This document shows positions 55,975-64,000 of a stretch of 64,000 nucleotides of DNA, piece after piece. Origin of the DNA: Blastomussa wellsi. Taxonomy: Eukaryota > Cnidaria > Anthozoa > Scleractinia > Plerogyridae. Below the pieces are notes generated by a model. The model was not told the origin of the DNA. It saw nothing but the letters and a program-made list of their open reading frames with translations, and did no database searches. Every line of letters begins with the position of its first letter. Position 1 is the first letter of the stretch. The DNA lies in NCBI GenBank assembly GCA_947652115.1, contig OX393573.1:13448991-13512990 (forward strand), given 5' to 3'. The position numbers and the translations under genes are program-made.

Positions 55975-57110
55975 TTGTGGGAATCGGTGGGCGGCAGCTG
56001 TTAGTCTTGTTAAGGTCATACAAAGGGTAATTTCCCTTGTGATAAAGAGGCTCTTATATGCATGACGGCCTGGTTATTTAGCAAACAACATGTCTTTAAG
56101 CTAGACTAGGATCCACAAAAAAAAAGTTGGTGAATTAACCATTGCTTTTGGGAAAACCCACGTTTCTGCACTGAAGTCACAAGTCACTTAGAAACAACCT
56201 TGCTGACCTCTTTTATTCTTTTTGTAGTTACATGGTACAAGCAAGTATCAGGATCAATCCATTTTCGTCAAAACATTTTCATAATGGTAAGTCTCCAAGA
56301 TAACATTTTTAATTTATTAAACCTAATCTCCTCGATCGCCCCGGACGCCAAGTATTAGATCCCCATCCCCATATCAATGTCATTGATTGTCATGAACCAG
56401 CTTTATTTCATGCTGTGATGTTTTGGGCAAGAAACCTAAAGAAATCTCGTCACTTCGTACAGTCATTTTGACTGATCTTTAAGGATAAGGGTGGCCTTGC
56501 GTCATATTTTAAATTTCATTAGTCTGTGGGGACGCGTGGGCACTTAATCAAGGATATATTTCATTTTAATTGTACGTTGTCAATGAAAATTAAAAATCCG
56601 TCACCTTTTGATACATTTTGATCTCCTCCACTGATTTAGATCACTTTTGGTCGAAGGTCTCAATTGTTAGATTCAGTTTTGCCAATGCATTTTTTGTGTT
56701 CCAAATATCTGAAGTAAACGCTTCAAAACAAGACTTGTATTTGCTGTCGTGTTTTTCCTATTTTTTATTTATTTTCATGCTTATATATTGCTTTATTTGA
56801 ATTATATGCATTCGATGAAGGTAGTGGAAACAATTAAATTGTCGAGTGAAAACAGAACTCGATTTTTGTGATAACCTAAACCTCAAATTATGGTTCTTTC
56901 AAATCGAAAGCAAGAATGCCCATTTTATTTTTTGTACGGAAACGGTTAGTGCAACTGAAACATTTGTCACCCAAAAAAGGTTTTCTTTCACATGTAACTC
57001 TTACTAAACAAATTTGTCATTACAAGAGATATCTTTACTTGGTTTTCCAGCTGTTAGTGAGAGGCTAAGACCTAAAGTTAACATCAGATCCAACCGTTTT
57101 TCATGACATT
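55975..57110. other. Stretch after gene B tail, no gene seen
   Basis: Possible 3' UTR of the longer gene B transcript. A sequence at 56228-56287 is bounded by TTTTTGTAG and GTAAGT and is open in two frames, but nothing supports it as an exon. Confidence 0.35.
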
Positions 57111-57113
57111 ACG

Positions 57114-57672
57114 AATAAAGTTGTTTTACCCTCGGACGTACGTGGTGTAGGGGAGGGGAGGAGGGGTGATGTGATGGGTCCCCCAAACTGGCTCATTTTT
57201 GTACTGGTTTTCGTTCTGGCTATAAAGCACTGAACTTACTCTACAAGGTGAATACTTTTTGCTGATTGTGACGTTATCTGAAGTCATTAAGGCCTCTATC
57301 TTGGATCTGCCATCGTGAATTGTGCTATTTTCTTAAATAGCCAGAAAATGAAGGAAATCAATTCGAGATCTGGGCAAAATGTCAGTGGAATGCAAAATAT
57401 ACCAATTTGGCTATTTTGCAGAAGAAGACTGTAAAAATAAAGATTTCTGTCAACAATGTTGATATTTTGTCACCCCTGTATGTTATTATGCGGTTGCCAT
57501 GGCAACACAGTTGACATCAAAATTTTTGCAACCGATAACTGAACATATACTAAAAATTACAGTATCATGGAGCAAATCCTCTTTTCACAATAGTTGAAAC
57601 GTAAAGTGGTGTAGTGGGGGGGTGGCATTAAACCCTCACCCCTCCCCTGGTACGTCCGAGGGTTAAAATTAC
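57114..57672. mobile_element. MITE with TTTTACCCTCGGACGTAC ends
   Basis: Ends TTTTACCCTCGGACGTAC and GGTACGTCCGAGGGTTAAAA; next inward are GGGGAGGGGAGG and CCTCACCCCTCCCC tracts. About 555 bp without coding capacity. Confidence 0.85.
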
Positions 57673-57949
57673 AGGCTATTCGAAGCTTGGGGATGGTGCA
57701 GGAGCCCCTTTCCGGCCTGTACGCCTATGGTGGTCAAGTCGCTTTGTAAAGCTGAAAGAGTTTGCACTCCAATGCTGTGATTGGTGTAGATGCAATCCAA
57801 TTATAGTATTAGTGGAGCTTTTTCTTCAAGGATATATTTTAAGTCGCTGCAAAATTGGATGTTTGCTTTTCAGTTGAAGTAAGCAATTGGTGGTTTTCAC
57901 GTCACGCAAGTATCACGCAAGCTTCACGCACGTAAGAAATAAAATCGCT

Positions 57950-58460
57950 CACCATTCAATAAATTGAGTCAAGGAATTGAAATATCGTAGAAGAGTAATA
58001 GATAAACAACGTGCCAAAGTTTTGGGGATCTACGATATTCCAAACTCGAGTTGTTCGGCAAAGTGTATCACTGAAAATTATAGTGTTTAGTATGGAGACG
58101 CCATGTTGGAGCCTCTCTGATGGACTCCAACATGGCGGCCGGAAAAGAGTGGAAACATGCGGAGTTTACTTTGGCTCTCTCAAAACGTTCCTTCTCGTTG
58201 TTAAACTTGAAAACAATCACATAGACACTTCTCTCAACATATCGGTTACTCAGGACTCGAAAACATAAGGCGAATCGATATTTTCGCGCACATAACATGT
58301 TACCCAGAAACAATGCCGATGTCACGCATTTTGAAAAATCTGAAATTCAAACTGTTCTGTTTTCAAAACAAAGCCGTCTACCGAGCTGAAAACAGGCCAG
58401 CAGATATATGTTTAAAAATGACTTTTACCTGATGAAGTTGAAAACTCAAAATTTTTAATT
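57950..58460 (-). repeat. Dispersed repeat X, minus copy
   Basis: Inverted relative to 47250-47720, with the same frame on the minus strand and the same CATGTTGGAG..CTCCAACATGG hairpin. Distance between the pair is about 10.3 kb. Confidence 0.75.
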
Positions 58461-59267
58461 TTAGTTTTTTGTGACGTCACGTGAAAACCAAGAATAAAAA
58501 TAATTTCCTTGACTTCGATGTCAAAAATGGAAAATGTCATTTTACTCGAGTCTGGTTCTATTAATGGAATGATCGGAATGTAAACAAAGTGGATTCCCAT
58601 TTAGCATAAAATAGCGGTTTCTGAATAATTAAGTTAAAATTCACCGCTTTTCTTTGCTCTAATGATTCTAGAACAAAAAAATAACGTAAAAGATTTCTAG
58701 TTTAATTTCGTTTTGAAAGAAATAGATGTAACTTGAAATACTTTTTCCGCTGAAAATAAGAACTTTGTAACAAAAGAAACTTTTTAATTCAAATTGCTAC
58801 TTGCCACATTTGATTTCTCGCCTTTAGAACTATAATTGAAGTTTTTCATTACATATTGAAACGTGTTGACTAAAAAGGAAATGTTCTCAGCTAAAACTGG
58901 AATTTGTAACCCAAACTAGCTGTTATTTTATAACTCATAGAGGGATCTTTTTAAAGTGAAAATTCGCTCCTTTTTAACTGGCAAGGGCATATTTTTCATC
59001 TCAAAATTGTCTTGTCCATTTTAAAAAGACAGCAAAATATGATACTTCTTTTACTCAAACGGGGTCTATTTTGGCTCACAATTCACGATTACTTTTCTTA
59101 AAAATAATCGTTCAGCTTAAAGGTATTTTTCAGACTCTAACTCTGAGTGGCCATTTGAGTCTTTCTCGGGTGAAAAAGTAACGTTTTCGTATCAAAAACT
59201 CACTTCCTCTCGAAAGAGAACCTTTTCAGAAAAATATGATACTTTTTAAGTCAGACAGACGGATTAA
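58460..59267. other. AT-rich stretch, no gene seen
   Basis: Low-complexity AT-rich sequence with recurrent ACTTTTT and GAAAA motifs. No exon. Confidence 0.4.
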
Positions 59268-59757
59268 AAATGGTCGTTATTTAAAGAGCGATAGATAAAT
59301 TTTAAAAAAAGGTAGATTGACCAATATTTAATATAATCCCCGAGTTTCAACTTCATTGAAACATTCTAAGGCTGTCAATTTGTAGCCTCAACTTTTGTGA
59401 ACATTGGGCGTATTTTCGGCTAGTCGCTTGTGTTTCTAATTTTACCTGTTCATTGTCTTGAATCTCCGTGCAACTGTACATTTCAGTGCGTCGTGAATTC
59501 ATATATCGTTACATGAATTAATAAGGCATTGAAATTTACAATTGCACGGAGATTCGAGACAATGGATAGGTATAATTAGAACCACAAGCGACTGGACGGA
59601 AAATAAGCACAATGTTTACCAAAGTTGAGGCTAAAAATTGACAGCCTTATAATGTTTCAATTAAACTCAGGGATTATATTAAATATTAGTTAATCTACCT
59701 GAAGAATAATGTTTAGAAAACTTTATTTACCGCTTTTTAAATAGTGACCATTTTAAT
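59268..59757. mobile_element. Foldback element with arms of about 220 bp
   Basis: The left arm runs from AAAATGGTCGTTATTTAAAG through GGTAGATT, CAATTTGTAGCCTCAACTTT and TCGCTTGTG to the centre near 59505; the right arm is its diverged complement, ending AAATAGTGACCATTTT. The whole would fold as one hairpin. No coding frame. Confidence 0.85.
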
Positions 59758-59759
59758 AA

Positions 59760-61440
59760 ATATAGGGTTAATTTTGACGAAATCGCAAAATAACACTTCA
59801 CTCCTGTTGAAATTCAAGCCAGTGTTTTCAGAAATCGAATATAACGATTTGTTTAAGATTTTCACCAAATGTAATTGAATGCTATTCAATTTATTTCAGA
59901 CCAAAGTCATCTTACATGAGGCCTGGTAAACAAATGTTTTAATAGCATTCAGGAACTAATACTATTTTGTTGTTTTTAACACCTTAAAACTTCGCCATAA
60001 ATTTTCTCGAAATCTCTCTTATAAAAATTCTTCAAATTTGGCAGACCTCAAGAAAAGTATGTCAGGTCAAAGATCCAGGAAGGGTTTTCCAAAATTATCA
60101 CTTGGTGATAAGTTATTCGGTCTCGAGTAAAGTGGAGCATGACGTCACTACGTTGTTAAAACAGTTATGGTAACTCCGATCACTATAAAACGTATTTCAT
60201 CTGAAACATTGATCTTTCTCTAGTGCACTTGGGGCAATCAATTTTCTGCCAGATACTCTTTGGCGGTACACTACCTGCTCTTAGTTGAAAGGTATCGTCA
60301 CTCAAAAATCCGATCGAGCCACCTAGAAAGTAAACGTTTCCGCTGGGAGGAACATTTCAATGCAAACTTCTCCAAAAAAGGAAAATGAGTCTGTCTTAAC
60401 TTGTTCTAGTTTCTAAAGTTCTATTTCTGTTTAAAGGACTATATTTCAAATACTAATGAACTGAAATTGTTGACAACAGGTGTTTTGAGGTTGAAAATAT
60501 ATTTTCATGGTTTTCTTGGAGACAAAATTTACTTTTTTCTATTCCAGACGTAAGAACAAGTATCCAACGACACTGAAAGTTTACTAACTGGACTTGTTTT
60601 CTTCAAGGTCATATGTTTACAAATTCATTTGCAAATAGCGAAAGATGAAAAAAAGTTTGGATATAAAGTTTTAGTATGAGAACGGTAGTTAAAACTGTCA
60701 ATCAATTCTTAGTGATGGAAGGAACGGTTAAATTAATTAGGAAACTTGCCTGGGCAAGGTGATTTTAAAGTTTTCAATTGTGCTTGAGATATTCTCGGCC
60801 ATTATTTCTTCAAAATAATTTCTTCCGCCTCCGTTTAATATGCACTGCTGTGGGGAATTTTTTAATTGTCCTACATTTCTAATTAAAATGTTGAAAGCAC
60901 TCTCCTACCGGTAGCCAGGAACTTTTGTTTTTCTAAGTTCTACAATGGATGTTTTAAAAAAGATATGATTTTGCTTGATTACGTTCAAAAAACGGAATTT
61001 CTAGAAAGTTTAAATTTGTGCCCAGAGAGTACAACAGCAAACGTTCCAGCTTTTAGATTGCTTGCAGGCTGTGATCGGATAACGATTTCTCCTTTAAATA
61101 TCAATATAAGCCAACCATGATGGTCAAAGGATATTGTAATTTTCTTCATGTTTAACAAAATCCTGCAGCTTATATGAAGACAAGAATGGAGCGTTGGCAT
61201 GTTGAAATTGTCTAAAGGCCCATGTTAAAATCAGTTGTGAAGAGTGCACGCCAATAACATTTCGTCAGTGCCAAAAAGTGTGTGGTTGTTTAAAAAGAAT
61301 TTGTAATGAAAATGTACCTCAATCCTTGAAGACCCCTAAACAATCGTCCGTGTGCTATTAAATGGAGACGTTTTGGAAATTGTTAGCTGAAATAGTTTTT
61401 CTCTGCAATTGCCTGTGATTTTTTTGGGGTGGGGGTGGGG
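59760..61440. other. Stretch without recognised gene
   Basis: AT-rich, no family-like frame and no long repeat that I can see. Confidence 0.4.
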
Positions 61441-61879
61441 GCGGTTTGCGGTTTGCTCTGTTCGCTAAATTTGGTTTGGTTGCAAAGTCAGACTTCTATG
61501 TAGAAAATTTCGAAGGTTGCCGGATAACTGTAATAAACGATGTGTTAGAAAACGGAGACATATTATTATACAGGGATCAGAAATCCAAAGCCGCGAGTAA
61601 CGGTGAAATTTTAAATAGTATTGTCAAACACTGCAAAAACTATCGAACATAGCAAAATCCTTTGAGAACGTTTGGCATAACTTTTGCAAACATAACGATG
61701 GAACTTTGGAGGCATGTTCAGAGTTGTCAACCTCACCGTGTCTTCGCGATGTGACCATTCGGTTACGGATTCTCCTTTGTCATCGATATCTTTGAGTTTT
61801 TCTTTGCAACTTCCAACGAGGGGTTGCATGAGTTCTGCCTATCCAATTTATTTTCTTTTTTGTGAACTTTTAATAGCCA

Positions 61880-61935
61880 GAGATGTATTTTTTTCTTTTC
61901 CTAGAAAAAAAAATACGTCTCTTGGCTACTAAAAA
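61880..61935. repeat. Hairpin TAGCCAGAGATGTATTTTTT
   Basis: Arm TAGCCAGAGATGTATTTTTT with complement AAAAAATACGTCTCTTGGCTA, loop about 10 bases. Confidence 0.75.
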
Positions 61936-61984
61936 ATTGAGGATTTTGCTTCTTCGAAATTCAAAAAAAGAAAACCAGTGGGTT

Positions 61985-62106
61985 GGCGGGGCCTCGAGCC
62001 CCTTGCTGTGGAAGTTGTTAAGAAACAACTTAAAGAACTCGACGGCGAGAGAGAGAGGCCGTCGACGCCAGAGGGCGCGCGTCAAACCGCTAGGCCACGG
62101 TGGCGT
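61985..62106 (-). mobile_element. tRNA-like SINE head, minus strand
   Basis: The minus strand reads CCACCGTGGCCTAGCGGTTT (an A-box-like tRNA start) and, about 100 bases on, GGCTCGAGGCCCCGCC (a B-box-like element). The distance is too long for a plain tRNA and it does not fold as one, so I call it a tRNA-derived repeat. Confidence 0.4.
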
Positions 62107-62460
62107 TGAGAAAAACATGGGCAATTTTTAATAGATATAGGTTCGGAGCTATTGTTTAACGAAATTATGCATAAAATACTCATTGGTATACAAAATTGCT
62201 GACGCATTAATACACAGGGGACGAAAAAGGCGGGCAAACAGAATTACCATATAACGTTTATTTCATGTTTTTCAAAATATAATTCTTTTTTTATTTTGTT
62301 CAAGTTAGTAGTAGTAGTAGTACTGGTTAATTTTGAATTGCCGATAGCTAATTTCTTGCAGTTTCTCAAACTAAATAGAACTGATATTGTGATTCCATTT
62401 CTTATTGTAAACATTCTTCTTACTCTGCACGCATGTTTGCTTTTTCCTTTCTCCTTTCAG

Positions 62461-62513
62461 TGTATCTTGGACTTCTTGCTAAGAAGGCGATGAAGATCAA
62501 AGTCAAGTACTAA
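62461..62513 (+). CDS. Candidate terminal exon, 17 codons
   Basis: A very good pyrimidine tract and acceptor (TTTCCTTTCTCCTTTCAG) precedes a frame, entered in phase 1, reading YLGLLAKKAMKIKVKY and then TAA at 62511-62513. Lysine-rich. No partner exon with a matching phase was identified, so this may be chance. Confidence 0.25.
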
Positions 62514-62766
62514 GAAGACAAGAATTAACTGTTAAGAACTCAGGTCAATAATTTTCGAGGTAATAAGTTTGATTTAGCCGCTGGAAATAATCTTTCTGAA
62601 TATTCAATCAGACTCGGTTACAAGTCAGAATGAAGATATCAATTTCCATTTACACTAAAGCAAAATTGAATAATCAGTTTTCAAATTTGAATAACCGTAG
62701 TCTCGCTGCAAACATTTTTTGAGAAGAGGCGAATTTCATAGTTTGATGTATCTATAGTTGTGTAAT

Positions 62767-63052
62767 CTATCACTCTATTGTGGGACAGTAATAATTCGCT
62801 CTTTAGTTTTGGTATTGACGTTGGAAAAGTTCCGTTAATTGCACGAGTTTGAGCAATAAAAGTTTAAAAATATTTTGCGACAGCCATTGACAAAATGCTA
62901 TGAAATTCGCATCGACATATTTAAGTCAGGAGTTTTCTAGCAATTTGTCAGTGGCTGTTACGAAAAATTTAAAACTTTCATTGATCAAACTCGTACAATT
63001 TACGGTACTCTGAGCGAATTATTGCTGTCACGGAAAAAGTGATAGACAATCA
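62767..63052. mobile_element. Inverted-repeat element
   Basis: Arms TCTATCACTCTATTGTGGGA...ACAGTAATAATTCGCTC and the complement GAGCGAATTATTGCTGTCAC...GTGATAGA; inner arms CGAGTTTGAGCAATAAAAG and CTTTCATTGATCAAACTCG. About 285 bp. Confidence 0.8.
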
Positions 63053-63198
63053 AGACTTCATGTTGACGATTTCAGATGAGATATACCGCTTTAACATACA
63101 AATTCAAGTCAGAATCTTTAGTTTATGGGGAGCAAAATTGTAAATAGAATTTTCCTGTTTAGTTCTGTTATTTTAAATCTCACTTAGCAAATTAGTTA

Positions 63199-63342
63199 CA
63201 TTTTTCAATGTCTAGACCAGAAATTACTAAGTGTGGAAATACGACTCAGTATACAATAAGAGTAAAACAAATTTATTGTATATCGAGTCGTGATTTCCAC
63301 ACTTAGTAATTTCTGGTTTAGACATTGAAAAATGTAATTAAT
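63199..63342. mobile_element. Near-perfect palindrome, arms about 60 bp
   Basis: ACATTTTTCAATGTCTAGAC...ACTAAGTGTGGAAAT..CGACT pairs with AGTCG.GATTTCCACACTTAGT...GACATTGAAAAATGT. Arms differ at only a few bases, so it is young or kept by gene conversion. Confidence 0.88.
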
Positions 63343-63499
63343 ATTGTTTAATGAGATCAACACTACTTGTAATAATTAAAATTAGTTTGATGTTTTAATA
63401 AACACTCTTGCAATCGCTCGTTTCTTTCTTTTATTGTCTTTTATTATCAAGCGTACATAAATAAAAAAAATTGCGCTTTTAAAAGGGGCCTGGAAACTA

Positions 63500-63538
63500 G
63501 TCAAAATGTAGGCTATCTCTTTTACTACATTTTGACTA
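63500..63538. repeat. Short hairpin AGTCAAAATGTAG
   Basis: AGTCAAAATGTAG, 13-base loop, CTACATTTTGACT. Confidence 0.75.
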
Positions 63539-63647
63539 TGCAGGGTTGCCGAAAGGGAAAAAACTTCTGCGATTTTGAACAGAGTCTAGCCTGAAATCAA
63601 AGCTATACTTAGGACTTTTGATGAGACAAATCCATTGCACAGTGCAA

Positions 63648-63842
63648 GATTTTTCCCGCCAAAAGACTTAGTATATTTTTGACTCAAAACCAGACACCAT
63701 TCAAAGCACAGACTTTTTTTTCCAACTACAATTTTCCCGCCAAAAGACTTAGGTTTTTCCTTAACCCCTTTTAAAAGCGAAAGACTTATCCATATTTCTT
63801 CTAATTTGAGATATACAAGATTTTCCTGCCAATAACTTTTCG
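63648..63842 (-). repeat. TTTTCCCGCCAAAAGACTTA direct repeats
   Basis: TTTTCCCGCCAAAAGACTTAG occurs at about 63651 and 63731, with a weaker TTTTCCTGCCAATAACTT near 63822; spacing about 80-90 bases. A 102-codon minus frame spans them and is a repeat product. Confidence 0.65.
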
Positions 63843-64000
63843 AATGAGTTTCCCTGTTACATTTAAAACTACGTGTATCACAAGTCAACAACAACCAAGA
63901 TTTTAATGTTAATCAATGAATTTCTTGAATCTTCTGGCGTAGTCTTAACCTGAAAAAGGAAAATTCAAGTTAATGGTTGAACCACACTTTCCAAAGTTTG

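Noticed and set aside
61446..61652. 68-codon frame (FYVENFEGCRITVINDV...)
   Set aside because: Looks protein-like in composition but has no ATG, no convincing splice sites and no family I recognise.

Overview
The window is eukaryotic and gene-poor: AT-rich, with small exons separated by kilobase introns with GT/AG borders and no bacterial-style operons. Its many short inverted-repeat elements, tRNA-derived SINEs and Penelope-like retroelement pieces suggest a marine invertebrate. Repeat types such as the CCTGGGAACGAGGTT hairpin, the CATTCTCGTCCCCAGAG elements and the GCTAACGCTCGAAACGTCAGC ends look to me like those of anthozoan cnidarians, perhaps a stony coral. That assignment is an inference from pattern memory, not a search.

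The only convincing protein-coding content is a head-to-tail pair of genes on the plus strand, both members of the STRA6 family (multi-pass membrane retinoid transporter / retinol-binding-protein receptor). Gene A runs from an ATG at 1027 through 18 complete exons and into a 19th that is cut by a 200-base run of N at 21301-21500. Gene B runs from its first recognised exon at 25019 through 19 exons to a C-terminal exon at 49715. It ends either at a TAG at 49882-49884 or, by an internal splice donor at 49834, in two more exons at 55303-55390 and 55781-55974. Eighteen exons align one to one between the genes, with the same intron phase at every border and mostly identical lengths; exon 17 is 46 of 54 residues identical, other exons less. 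This is an old tandem duplication. The first exon of gene B was not found.

Layout: 1-1026, region upstream of gene A. 1027-21300, gene A, whose introns carry a GGGA polypurine tract, two GTGCCTAAA arrays, a CCAAT-rich 20-bp minisatellite, a 9-bp ACTACACTG array, a Penelope-like copy with a GIY-YIG endonuclease frame, and several MITEs. 21301-21500, assembly gap. 21501-25018, a 55-56 bp satellite array and a 1-kb inverted-repeat element. 25019-49884 (or 55974), gene B, with introns full of inverted-repeat elements, SINEs, an endonuclease-less Penelope-derived unit and simple repeats. 49885-55302, apparently non-coding, with retroelement relics near 52.2-53.3 kb. 55975-64000, no convincing gene; foldback elements, plus one weak candidate terminal exon at 62461.

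The two genes would each encode a polytopic plasma-membrane protein. Cnidarians are not known to have the vertebrate plasma retinol-binding protein, so the ligand or carrier partner is open. Most long open frames in the window are products of tandem repeats and MITEs, not genes.
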